Source of the DNA: Acinetobacter sp. ANC 3832
GTDB taxonomy: Bacteria > Pseudomonadota > Gammaproteobacteria > Pseudomonadales > Moraxellaceae
Length of the DNA: 64,000 nucleotides
Assembly (NCBI RefSeq): GCF_002135415.1
Contig: NZ_NEGJ01000004.1
Coordinates: 62,001-126,000, forward strand
Direction of reading: 5' to 3'
The notes under the pieces are model-generated. The model did not search any database, was not told the origin of the DNA, and worked only from the letters and a program-made list of their open reading frames with translations. Every line of letters begins with the position of its first letter. Within the stretch, counting starts at the first letter, position 1. Positions 17,985-26,357 of the stretch are shown piece by piece. Position numbers and translations under genes: made by a program.

Positions 17985-18146
17985 TTACAACTCTTCACGC
18001 TTTTGTGGTGGTTCATCTATTCTTTCTTCGGAATAGAAACCTGTAGGCATTTCAGAAAATGATTTAAACAACTTTTCTATGTTAATGGTTTTATTTTGAA
18101 GTACTTTTCCTTCAATTTTAGGAAGTTTTGGTTTTTCTATAGTCAT
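17985..18146 (-). CDS. 53-residue protein with VapB-like acidic/basic tail
   Basis: Starts at the ATG 18146 with GGAGT about 6 bases upstream, and encodes 53 residues. The last third (MPTGFYSEERIDEPPQKREEL split around the Asp) resembles the toxin-wrapping C-terminus of VapB-type antitoxins, which end in a similar F-x-x-x-R-x-x-PP-Q-x-RE pattern. The N-terminal half is not an AbrB fold. This may be an antitoxin-like or immunity-type small protein, but it is a weak inference. Confidence 0.5.
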   Translation of the reverse strand: MTIEKPKLPKIEGKVLQNKTINIEKLFKSFSEMPTGFYSEERIDEPPQKREEL

Positions 18147-18214
18147 TTTTTACTCCTAATTTTGTAATATTTTTAGTTCCATAATCTAGTCAATAAAACC
18201 AAGTAATTTTTAAC

Positions 18215-18697
18215 TTAAGGGGAATGATCATTTACTGCAAAATCTATTATATAAACAATTTCCCCATTTTCCTTTACAGAAACAGAGGAGTCTTTCACAT
18301 ACGTTATACCAGCATCATCAAATAATTTAAAAACCTCATTCTTATGGTTTACATCAACACGATAGTCATTATTTTTCACAAATTTTTTAGGTATATATTT
18401 CATAGCATATGCTAAATTAAGGAAATATTCTTTTGAAATATCGCTTCCATACTCATCTAAAATTTTCTCTATATCATTAATTTCCCCATAAAATTCAGGA
18501 ACGAAAGTTTTTAAGTTATTATTTTCCATTGCAATATTATATGCTGATACTTCACTTTTAAAGGTACTTTTAATTTGCTCATCTCTATTAGATTCTTTTC
18601 GCTTAAATACCTTTATAGCTTTATTATTAGTTTTATTAAAAAAAACTGTTCCATATGCTCCATTATCATAATTACGATAAGATAAACGTAAAATCAT
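18215..18697 (-). CDS. Small kinase-like protein
   Basis: A 160-residue, A+T-rich gene product. The N-terminus looks like a protein-kinase N-lobe: a glycine-rich loop (NGAYGTVFF, residues 12-20) and an AIKVFKR strand (about 27-33, candidate ATP-binding Lys). An acidic helix (TFKSEVSAYNIA) follows, and IIDFAVND near the end could correspond to the metal-binding DFG-like strand. The HxD catalytic loop is not recognisable, and the protein is much shorter than a full kinase. AAGGA 8 bases before the ATG supports the start. Its partner gene is 59 bases upstream. Confidence 0.5.
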   Translation of the reverse strand: MILRLSYRNYDNGAYGTVFFNKTNNKAIKVFKRKESNRDEQIKSTFKSEVSAYNIAMENNNLKTFVPEFYGEINDIEKILDEYGSDISKEYFLNLAYAMKYIPKKFVKNNDYRVDVNHKNEVFKLFDDAGITYVKDSSVSVKENGEIVYIIDFAVNDHSP

Positions 18698-18756
18698 TTT
18701 AGAATTCCTTGACTTTTATAATTACTACTTAAAAAATCTCCTGGACTTAATAAGTA

Positions 18757-19272
18757 TTATATTAAAGTGTAAAAAAAATTTGTACCTAATACTGGTTCTG
18801 TAGTAACGAGATAATCAGATTTTTCAACTATATCACCTCTAACTTCTCCAACATGCACACCTAAGCACCATAACGTACGTGTAGTATTAATTCCTGAATA
18901 TTTGATATTTCCAAATTTTTTTATGTCTTTTATCATATGTCTCAAACAAGTGGTAGAACTAATATCTTGTTTAATCTCTAAAGGTATAGATGATGTTTTT
19001 CGTTTTTGATGAATCATAAAATCTAAAATGGCTAATTTTTGTTTAGTCTTTTTTCTGCCATCAACTGAACAACGAACCTCTCTATCCACTGACTTTATAT
19101 CTAAATGATTTTTTAAAAAAATGTAAAATTCTACCTGTAACCAAATTTCCCAACCTTTAATATCAAATCGTTCAAAATCATTTAACTTACCAACAATATA
19201 GTCTTGTAAAAAAAACTCTTCACTGATTTTTAAAATAAATTCTCGATCTTTTTGTATAGTTCTATTATTCAT
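18757..19272 (-). CDS. PD-(D/E)XK-like protein
   Basis: A 171-residue protein with a restriction-endonuclease-fold pattern: a Glu-bearing helix (WEIWLQVEFYIFL), then LAILDFMI (candidate metal Asp) and, about 18 residues later, IPLEIKQD (the E-x-K pair), then a helix and the strand LWCLGVHV. I take the ATG at 19272; an in-frame GTG at 19284 is four codons longer and has a GGGG-like site. The A+T-rich composition and isolation suggest acquired DNA. It could be a nuclease or an inactive relative. I do not recognise a named family. Confidence 0.5.
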   Translation of the reverse strand: MNNRTIQKDREFILKISEEFFLQDYIVGKLNDFERFDIKGWEIWLQVEFYIFLKNHLDIKSVDREVRCSVDGRKKTKQKLAILDFMIHQKRKTSSIPLEIKQDISSTTCLRHMIKDIKKFGNIKYSGINTTRTLWCLGVHVGEVRGDIVEKSDYLVTTEPVLGTNFFYTLI

Positions 19273-19292
19273 AAATATTTTCACTTGGATAA

Positions 19293-19322
19293 AAACCCCA
19301 CTTAACAGTAGGGCTTTTTTAC
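19293..19322 (-). terminator. Terminator after acnD
   Basis: On the minus strand, CCCTACT-gtta-AGTGGGG with one G-U pair is followed by GTTTTT and preceded by an A-run. It ends about 20 bases before the start of the PD-(D/E)XK-like gene, so that gene may rely on read-through. Confidence 0.65.
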
Positions 19323-19352
19323 AACAAAATCAATTACTTTTAGCTTAAAATC

Positions 19353-21959
19353 TTAAGCCACATTCCCTTCCAAAAAATCCTGTGCAAAGCGTTGCAACAC
19401 ACCGCCTGCTTCATACACATGAACCTCTTCTTCCGTATCCAAACGACACGTCACAGCAACTTCAACCACTTCATTTTTACCGTCTTCAGTGGCACGTTCA
19501 ATCACCAAAGTTAAATCAGAACGTGGCGCAATATTACCAATCACGCTATACAACTCAGTACCATCCAACTTCAAGGTTTTACGGTCAATACCAGACTTAA
19601 ACTCAAGCGGTAACACGCCCATACCGACTAAGTTAGTACGATGAATACGCTCAAAACCTTCCGCAACAATTACTTCTACACCTGCAAGACGCACACCTTT
19701 GGCAGCCCAGTCACGGCTCGAACCCTGACCATAATCCTTACCTGCAATAATGATCAACGGTTGCTTACGATTCATATAGGTTTCAATCGCTTCCCACATA
19801 CGCATCACTTCGCCTTCAGGCTCAACACGTGCTTTTGAACCTTGCTTCACTGTACCATCAGTACGTGTCACCATTTCATTAAACAATTTCGGGTTAGCAA
19901 AAGTCGCGCGTTGCGTAGTTAAGTGATCACCACGATGCGTTGCGTATGAATTAAAGTCTTCCTCAGGCACACCCATTTTTTTCAAATATTCACCTGAAGC
20001 ACTGTCTAAGACAATCGCATTCGATGGTGATAAATGATCTGTGGTGATGTTGTCACCCAAAATTGCCAATGGACGCATATTTGCCAATGTACGTGGAGCA
20101 GCCAAAGCGCCTTCCCAATATGGCGGACGACGGATATAAGTACTTTGCGGACGCCAAGCATACAGCGGGCTTTCAGATTTCGCATTCACGCCCAAATCAA
20201 ACATTGGAATGTAGATTTTTTTGAATTGCTCAGGTTTTACAGCAACTTTCACCAAAGCATCAATTTCTTCATCAGACGGCCAAATATCTTTTAAGTAAAT
20301 TGGATTGCCATCTTTATCATTCCCCAATGAATCCGTTTCAATGTCAAAACGAATCGTTCCCGCAATCGCATAGGCAACGACAAGTGGCGGAGAAGCCAAG
20401 AATGCTTGTTTTGCATAAGGATGGATACGACCATCAAAATTACGGTTACCCGAAAGTACCGCAGTCGCATACAAATCACGGTCAATAATTTCTTGCTGAA
20501 TTTTAGGATCTAACGCACCCGACATACCGTTACAGGTGGTACATGCATAAGCAACAATACCAAAACCGAGTTTTTCTAAATCAGTGAGTACACCTGCTTC
20601 TTCCAAATACAAAGCCGCCGCTTTAGAACCCGGTGCAAAAGATGATTTCACCCAAGGTTTACGCTCTAAGCCCAACTCATTTGCTTTACGTGCAAGCAAG
20701 CCTGCCGCAACGGTATTCCGTGGATTAGACGTATTGGTACATGAGGTAATTGCAGCGATAATCACCGCACCATCAGGCATTAAACCATCGGTACGATGTT
20801 CAACGACACCTGCAATGCCTTTGGCTTTTAAATCGCTTGTAGATACACGTGCATGTGGGTTTGATGGCCCTGCAATGTTACGGGTCACCGTTGATAAATC
20901 GAAACGTAACACACGTGGATATTCAGCTTGTGTCATATCACTTGCCCAAAGACCAATTTCTTTGGCATAAGTTTCTACAAGTCTAATTTGATCTGCTTCA
21001 CGACCTGTCAGTGTTAAATAATCAATGGTGTTTTGGTCGATATAGAACATCGCAGCAGTTGCGCCATATTCAGGGGTCATGTTGGAAATCGTTGCACGAT
21101 CACCGACTGACATGCTGTCGGCACCTTCACCAAAGAACTCAAGATACGCACCAACAACACGCTCTTTACGCAAAAATTCAGTTAAAGCCAATACAATGTC
21201 TGTCGCAGTAATGCCTGCTTGACGCTGACCGACAAATTCCACGCCAATAATATCAGGCAGACGCATCCAAGACGCACGACCTAACATTACATTTTCAGCT
21301 TCTAAACCACCGACACCAATCGAAATGACACCGAGTGCATCCGTATGTGGCGTATGTGAATCTGTACCGACACAGGTATCTGGATACGCAATACCACCAC
21401 GGTTTTGAATCACAGGTGACATTTTTTCCAAGTTAATTTGATGCATGATGCCGTTGCCCGCAGGAATAACATCCACATTTTCAAAGGCTGTTTTCGTCCA
21501 TTCGATAAAGTGGAAACGGTCTTCATTACGACGGTCTTCAATCGCACGATTTTTCTCAAAAGCGTCAGGATCAGAACCACCAAACTCCACTGCTAAAGAA
21601 TGGTCTACGATCAGCTGTGTTGGAACGACAGGATTGACTTTAGATGGGTCACCGCCTTGCTCTGCAATTGCATCACGCAGACCTGCAAGGTCAACCAATG
21701 CTGTTTGACCAAGGATGTCATGACACACTACACGTGCAGGATACCAAGGGAAGTCGTGGTCTTGTTTACGGTTAATCAGTTCTTTTAAAGATTGTTCTAA
21801 AATTGCAGGGTCGCAACGGCGAACCAATTGTTCTGCAAGTACTTTTGAAGTATATGGAAGTTTTGCATAAGCGCCTGGCTGGATATCTTCAATGGCTTGA
21901 CGCACATCAAAATATTCGAGCTGGGTGTTTTGCAGTGCTTTGCGGTAATTGTTATTCAT
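19353..21959 (-). CDS. acnD: 2-methylcitrate dehydratase, Fe/S-dependent (AcnD)
   Basis: An 868-residue aconitase-superfamily protein. AcnD dehydrates 2-methylcitrate to 2-methylaconitate in propionate breakdown, usually with PrpF. It keeps three cluster-binding Cys: C407 in ITSCTNTS, and C473 and C476 in YACTTCNGMSG. The AcnD type, not AcnA, is shown by NNYRKAL at the start, GMSGALDPKI after the Cys pair, and DFNSYATHRGDHL and ITTDHLSPSNAI near the swivel domain. The frame stays open 24 codons upstream to an ATG at 22031, but family length and GAGG upstream favour the ATG at 21959. No prpB, prpC or prpF is nearby. Confidence 0.85.
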   Translation of the reverse strand: MNNNYRKALQNTQLEYFDVRQAIEDIQPGAYAKLPYTSKVLAEQLVRRCDPAILEQSLKELINRKQDHDFPWYPARVVCHDILGQTALVDLAGLRDAIAEQGGDPSKVNPVVPTQLIVDHSLAVEFGGSDPDAFEKNRAIEDRRNEDRFHFIEWTKTAFENVDVIPAGNGIMHQINLEKMSPVIQNRGGIAYPDTCVGTDSHTPHTDALGVISIGVGGLEAENVMLGRASWMRLPDIIGVEFVGQRQAGITATDIVLALTEFLRKERVVGAYLEFFGEGADSMSVGDRATISNMTPEYGATAAMFYIDQNTIDYLTLTGREADQIRLVETYAKEIGLWASDMTQAEYPRVLRFDLSTVTRNIAGPSNPHARVSTSDLKAKGIAGVVEHRTDGLMPDGAVIIAAITSCTNTSNPRNTVAAGLLARKANELGLERKPWVKSSFAPGSKAAALYLEEAGVLTDLEKLGFGIVAYACTTCNGMSGALDPKIQQEIIDRDLYATAVLSGNRNFDGRIHPYAKQAFLASPPLVVAYAIAGTIRFDIETDSLGNDKDGNPIYLKDIWPSDEEIDALVKVAVKPEQFKKIYIPMFDLGVNAKSESPLYAWRPQSTYIRRPPYWEGALAAPRTLANMRPLAILGDNITTDHLSPSNAIVLDSASGEYLKKMGVPEEDFNSYATHRGDHLTTQRATFANPKLFNEMVTRTDGTVKQGSKARVEPEGEVMRMWEAIETYMNRKQPLIIIAGKDYGQGSSRDWAAKGVRLAGVEVIVAEGFERIHRTNLVGMGVLPLEFKSGIDRKTLKLDGTELYSVIGNIAPRSDLTLVIERATEDGKNEVVEVAVTCRLDTEEEVHVYEAGGVLQRFAQDFLEGNVA

Positions 21960-22197
21960 TGGGTTCGTGCCTCTTGCATCATTTATTACTGCGGGTCTAA
22001 TGATTGGCATAGTACACTGCTGAAAAGCCATTTCCCAAATCGTTTATATTTCATATACTTAGATATAAAAACAGGGGTTTTAGAAACATTCAGTAACAAC
22101 TTCTTTGAATTATTTGCACTAAAACTGATTTTTTTTGAAAAATAGTGGAAAATCGGATTCATTCTTTAGTATTAGATTTGAAACAAGTGAGTATCTT

Positions 22198-22920
22198 ATG
22201 AGCGGTCTAGCTTTCTCCTCATTCACTTTAATTGGTGTGGATGCACAAAAATTTTTACAAGGGCAAGTGACCTTAAACGCTGAGGCTTTGCCTGAAAATA
22301 TCACGCGCTACACGGCTATTTGTAGTTTAAAAGGTCGTATTCAGTTTGGTTTATGGATAAAAAAACTTAATCCTGAACATTTCGTGATTGTCACCACTGA
22401 AGACCAAGCAGAAGAATTTGCCAAGCATATTAAAAAATTTGGTGCATTTTCTAAGATGAAACTGGAACAGGATGCTCAGGTTTTCCCAACCATCAATGGG
22501 GATACAACTGATTTTGCTACTGCTGAAACAGATGTAACTGCGTGGCAACTGCAAGCGATTGATGCAGGTCAAGCTTGGATTTCTGCAAGTACTGCGGAGT
22601 TATTCCAACCTCAGGAATTACGTTTGCATCAGCGTGAAGGCGTACATTACGATAAGGGTTGTTATATCGGTCAGGAAATTATTGCTCGTCTTTGGTTTAA
22701 GGCAAAACCGAAAGCATGGTTGCATTTGGTGCTTGGAGGTGGCGATGTTCCTGCACCTGCAACGCAATTGAACAATAGTGTACAAGTCGTGAATAGTATT
22801 ACTTTGGATGATACGTATAAAGCGTTGGTTGTGGCGAAACCTGCAGCGCTTGAAGAGCTCAGTTTAACGGTCTTAGATTTGCCTGAATATTTGAATGGTG
22901 ATGTGGCGAGACAGCAGTAA
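22198..22920 (+). CDS. ygfZ: Folate-binding Fe/S-cluster protein YgfZ
   Basis: A 240-residue GcvT-like protein that helps repair or assemble Fe/S enzymes using tetrahydrofolate. The defining motif is YDKGCYIGQEIIARLWFKAK (about residues 158-177), with the essential Cys in KGCYIGQE. The start FTLIGVDAQKFLQGQVTLNA is also typical. The frame stays open to 22135, but the ATG at 22198 fits the family. It is divergent from acnD, whose product has an Fe/S cluster; that is suggestive, but the shared region is unproven as regulatory. Confidence 0.85.
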   Translation: MSGLAFSSFTLIGVDAQKFLQGQVTLNAEALPENITRYTAICSLKGRIQFGLWIKKLNPEHFVIVTTEDQAEEFAKHIKKFGAFSKMKLEQDAQVFPTINGDTTDFATAETDVTAWQLQAIDAGQAWISASTAELFQPQELRLHQREGVHYDKGCYIGQEIIARLWFKAKPKAWLHLVLGGGDVPAPATQLNNSVQVVNSITLDDTYKALVVAKPAALEELSLTVLDLPEYLNGDVARQQ

Positions 22921-22951
22921 CACTATAATTTTTAAAATGTTGTGATACATT

Positions 22952-22976
22952 AGCCTCTAAGTTTAGGGGCTTTTTT
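22952..22976 (+). terminator. Rho-independent terminator after ygfZ
   Basis: Stem AGCCTCTAA / TTAGGGGCT with one G-U pair, then TTTTTT. It lies 31 bases after the ygfZ stop. Confidence 0.85.
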
Positions 22977-23051
22977 ATGAATGAAAAAATATTTTATTGT
23001 TTTGCACCGCTAATTTAGTTAATAATTAATAAAAATATCTTGAAACTGAAA

Positions 23052-23774
23052 ATGAAGAAATCACAAATACTAATATCAATTTTTGTATCATTACTCTGCA
23101 ATCAAATGAGCTTGGCAAATACAGAAAGCATCAAAAATATGGCTCAATCATTTCCCCTAAAAATGAAACCTGAGTTTATCGACAAAACTCCTATTGATAA
23201 TATATATATTTTATCAAATCCACGTGGATCATTTTTAATCGATGCATCTAGTCGCTATTTAATTCAAGGAGATATTATCGACTTAAAAACGGATTTAAAT
23301 ATCACTGAGGCTGTTTATCAAAGCCATTATTCAATTAATCCTAAACAACTACCTGTTGCTCAAGCTTTTAAAGAAATTAAAGGAAATGGTAAACGTCTTC
23401 TATATGTATTTTCAGATCCAGATTGCCCTGCTTGCCAATTACTTCAATCTGAATTAGAAGATGTAGATGATATTACAATTTATACTTTTCCTTTTGCATT
23501 AACCCATCTTCATCCAACAGCTGTCGAAACCGCAAAGAAAATTTGGTGTTCAAAAGAACCATTAAAAGTATGGAAAAGCTATCTTATTGAACAACAAAAA
23601 CCTCAGAATAATTCAATGTCTTGTATAAATCCAATTGATAAAAATATGGAATTAGCAAAACTACATAAAATTGCTTTGACTCCAACTATTTTCAACTCAT
23701 TAGGTCACCGAATTTCAGGTGTTCCTGATCTCAATCAATTAGAAGAATTTATTAATACAAAAAAGTACGATTAA
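23052..23774 (+). CDS. DsbC-type disulfide isomerase, paralogue 1
   Basis: A 240-residue periplasmic thioredoxin-fold protein with a signal peptide (SQILISIFVSLLCNQMSLA). The DsbC N-terminal dimerisation region is followed by the active site DPDCPACQ (C125, C128), the canonical cis-Pro loop LTPTIF, and a second Cys pair further on (C in KIWCSK and SMSCIN). I chose the ATG at 23052 over an in-frame TTG at 23040. The gene lies about 2.6 kb from a second DsbC-type gene with CPYC, suggesting divergence after duplication. The substrate is unknown. Confidence 0.8.
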   Translation: MKKSQILISIFVSLLCNQMSLANTESIKNMAQSFPLKMKPEFIDKTPIDNIYILSNPRGSFLIDASSRYLIQGDIIDLKTDLNITEAVYQSHYSINPKQLPVAQAFKEIKGNGKRLLYVFSDPDCPACQLLQSELEDVDDITIYTFPFALTHLHPTAVETAKKIWCSKEPLKVWKSYLIEQQKPQNNSMSCINPIDKNMELAKLHKIALTPTIFNSLGHRISGVPDLNQLEEFINTKKYD

Positions 23775-23781
23775 CTTAATA

Positions 23782-23827
23782 CATAATTTATAGGGTATTT
23801 TTAAATAAAAATACCCTATAAATTATG
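23782..23827. repeat. Perfect 46-bp inverted repeat
   Basis: Two perfect 22-base arms (23782-23803 and 23806-23827) separated by only AA. The arms read CATAATTTATAGGGTATTTT-TA and its complement. It is 7 bases after the DsbC gene stop and also downstream of the convergent dehydrogenase gene. With so short a spacer it cannot form a tight loop at its centre, but the flanking A/T runs could serve as a terminator in either direction. Confidence 0.85.
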
Positions 23828-23982
23828 AGAACATAAATCCTTAATTTTATTTATGCTTTTTTATCAATAACCACTCATCTAAATTCATAGTCGAATAAAC
23901 ATAAAATACATCTGCTCAACAAACCAACCTATCAATAATTTATATTTTTAATTTCTCCTAAATTTTTATAAAGACTCAAAAT

Positions 23983-25167
23983 TTAGGAAGGTTTCTTCTG
24001 CCTCACATAATAAATTACACCTGCCCGATCATCTGAAAAATAAAACGAATTTGCATCAATACGGTAAATATCTGCTGGTCGCCCATTTACCGTTTTACCG
24101 ACTAAAAACCCATCCATAAATGTCTGTAGCTTTTGTCCTTTACGCATAATCGCGATTTTATAACCATGCCCAATCGCTTCATCGGTTGAACCATGTAAAG
24201 CCACTAAAAAAGAATTTTTAATCACATCATCTGTGTTTGGATCATCAAAATAATCAAAACCAAGTGCAGATGAATGTGATGGAAAATAAGCATAAGGCGA
24301 TGCTACATTTTTACAGCCTGACGGACGTTTGAATTTTGGATCTGCAAAAACTTTTCCATTCGACGAATAACACGACGGCCAGCCATAATCTGTATCACGT
24401 TTCAGCGCATAAAAAGTTTCATCTGGCTTGTTCTTTCCTAAATGGTCTGCACCTTGATTGGTGGTAAATAAAAATTTACCCACCCATTTCAAACCCACGG
24501 CATTGCGTAAACCTGTAGCGAAAATCTTTTGTTCCGAGCCATCAGGATTCATTTCTAACACTGTCGCTCGAACTTTTTCTTTCTCGATACAAGCATTGCA
24601 ACTTGAGCCAACTGAAATATAAATTTTTCCATTTCCACCGACTGCGATTGTCCGTGTCAGATGCCACCCCCCATATTTATAACTTAAACCATAATCAGGA
24701 AAAGTCGTTAAAACTTCAGCTTTACTCGTTGACTTAACTTCACCTTGGGTAAATTTTCGTCGAGTAAGTTGATGCGTTTCAGCTATATATAACCAATCTT
24801 GCCCTGAAGAATCTGTATAAAATTGCACTGAATTAGGATTCTTCAAGCCCGTCATATAAGGAATTGTTTTTCCGAATTTCCCCGTTTCAGGATTCCATTC
24901 ATCTAAAATATAAACAGTGCCTTTTACGTTATCCGATAAATCATGCATATCTGTAACAAACATTCTGCCATCAGGTGCTTTAGCGAAAAACCGTACGCGT
25001 TTTAAACCTTCAACCGCAGGAATGATTTCGTAATTTTCAGGAAGATTTAATGAAAATTTCTTTCCATTTTTCAAGTTTATTTGATGAGGCACAAGATTTG
25101 GTTGCCCTGCTAAAATAGCCGTTGAACACACTAAACTTATGAATAAAATTGACAGTGCTTTTATCAT
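23983..25167 (-). CDS. PQQ-dependent sugar dehydrogenase (glucose/sorbosone family)
   Basis: A 394-residue six-bladed beta-propeller with a signal peptide (ALSILFISLVCSTAILAG). It matches the PQQ-binding aldose/sorbosone dehydrogenase layout: the first blade VEGLKRVRFFAKAPDGRMFVTD, RNAVGLKWVGKFLFTTNQGADH with the Asn-Gln-Gly-x-Asp pattern, and LKRDTDYGWPSCYS. The family oxidises sugars in the periplasm with PQQ bound in the propeller. The preferred substrate is unknown. PQQ supply could come from the PqqU-like receptor at 30365, though the two genes are not adjacent. Confidence 0.8.
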   Translation of the reverse strand: MIKALSILFISLVCSTAILAGQPNLVPHQINLKNGKKFSLNLPENYEIIPAVEGLKRVRFFAKAPDGRMFVTDMHDLSDNVKGTVYILDEWNPETGKFGKTIPYMTGLKNPNSVQFYTDSSGQDWLYIAETHQLTRRKFTQGEVKSTSKAEVLTTFPDYGLSYKYGGWHLTRTIAVGGNGKIYISVGSSCNACIEKEKVRATVLEMNPDGSEQKIFATGLRNAVGLKWVGKFLFTTNQGADHLGKNKPDETFYALKRDTDYGWPSCYSSNGKVFADPKFKRPSGCKNVASPYAYFPSHSSALGFDYFDDPNTDDVIKNSFLVALHGSTDEAIGHGYKIAIMRKGQKLQTFMDGFLVGKTVNGRPADIYRIDANSFYFSDDRAGVIYYVRQKKPS

Positions 25168-25331
25168 CTTTAGGATCCTTGTCGACTCATCTTATGAAAA
25201 ACAACTTAGTTTTATGTTATATAATTTAAATTAATAGTACATAGTCAAATGCGTTGAATCTAAAAATATTCAGATATATCAAAACTCTCAATCAATAATC
25301 TTAATCAACAATAAAATTTTAAGGAATTCGT

Positions 25332-25668
25332 ATTAACTACTTATTTATCTGTAGCCGTAATCAATGGCGCAGTCCTGAGTGGCACTGCCACGCAAGGGAA
25401 TAATTACTTTTCAGTGGGTTATGGCATTCACACCCGTTCTGCGGGTACAAGTCGCCATGCAAAACATACCTTAACGGTGAAAGATATTGCATGGGCGGAT
25501 TGTATTTGTGTGATGGAACAAAAATATAAAATATGGATGAAAGAAAAATTCCATAAAGAACTGTTACATAAGAAAATTATTGTTTTAGATATTTCAGATG
25601 ACTATCAATATATGGATGAAGATTTAATCGAGATACTCAAACAATCCATGCAAAATCATCTCGATTAA
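25332..25668 (+). pseudogene. Low-molecular-weight tyrosine-phosphatase-like gene, decayed
   Basis: The ancestral product can be read as NYLFICSRNQWRSP (with the catalytic C-x5-R loop), then IHTRSAGTSRHAKHTL and the tail TVKDIAWADCICVMEQKYK to a stop at 25668. Two lesions are visible. The expected initiator is ATT at 25332-25334, preceded by AAGGA, where ATG would be expected. Seven extra bases (about 25377-25383, GAGTGGC) shift the frame just after RSP. Removing them restores the reading SPTATQGN. The catalytic part is therefore out of frame with the rest. Confidence 0.75.
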
Positions 25669-25726
25669 TTCTATAACCTTATGTTAAATCATCATATTCA
25701 TTGACTTAATTTAAAATAAATTTAAA

Positions 25727-25972
25727 TCAAAACCCATGAAACAACTTGTTCATGTCTTTGACAAGATAATCTTTAAAATGGTAAGCACGTGCATGTTTTG
25801 CATCAAATTTTGCAGTTTGACCATCTTTTTCAAAAATATAAACACGGTCATCTTTACTGACTAAAAACTCAGCACCAAGCTTCATCAGCAAAGCATCAAT
25901 TTTATCTTCATCGGCAATTGATTCATCCTCAAGAACTTTCAAATAATTACGTTTAATGCCTTTAACGAACAT
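25727..25972 (-). CDS. Hypothetical small protein
   Basis: An 81-residue protein, starting at the ATG 25972 in place of the upstream one at 26029, whose extra 19 residues look like a spurious hydrophobic lead. It is charged and mostly helical, with a strand-like VSKDDRVYIFEKDGQ in the middle and YHFKDYLVKDMNKLF at the end. I do not recognise the family. It lies between two decayed genes. Confidence 0.5.
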   Translation of the reverse strand: MFVKGIKRNYLKVLEDESIADEDKIDALLMKLGAEFLVSKDDRVYIFEKDGQTAKFDAKHARAYHFKDYLVKDMNKLFHGF

Positions 25973-26101
25973 GGTTCTACTCACGATGAAAATCAAAAAG
26001 GATTTAAACAAATATTGCGATGAAAGCAAAGCAAAGTCTGTGATAAATTTTTAAGACATTAATTCAGTTCAAGTGATCTGTTTCTTTTCACCATTTTACA
26101 T

Positions 26102-26273
26102 GCTGTAAAAAAGTGTTACCCACTTGAATGTTTAAAATGGTTGAATTATCCAAATTACGGAAAATATAATATAAAGATTATCATTAACGGCTCAAGCTCA
26201 TCATCTAGTCGTAGCTCTTTTTCTAGTAGTGGGCGACTCTAGCTCTGGTGGTAGAGCATCTGGAAGTTGGTAA
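26102..26273 (+). pseudogene. 3' remnant of a TPM/YgcG-type protein
   Basis: In one frame the region reads KKCYPLECLKWLNYPNYG and then a serine-rich tract (SSSSSSRSSFSSSG). A frame change at about 26231 continues it as DSSSGGRASGSW and a stop at 26271-26273. A Ser/Gly-rich tail ending in GxASGSW is characteristic of TPM-domain proteins. The N-terminal half is not present, so this is a degenerate fragment. The remaining ~130 bases of the gap show no gene. Confidence 0.4.
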
Positions 26274-26357
26274 ATAATGGGCATGAATTACATCATTTGC
26301 ATATATTTTTAAGCCACATTTATTCAATATAATAAAGATCAAATTTAGAGTTTCATT

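Noticed and set aside
19353..22031. Assignment as AcnA and the 892-residue start
   Set aside because: Motifs GMSGALDP, ATHRGDHL and the N-terminus match AcnD, not AcnA; 868 residues from 21959 is the family length.
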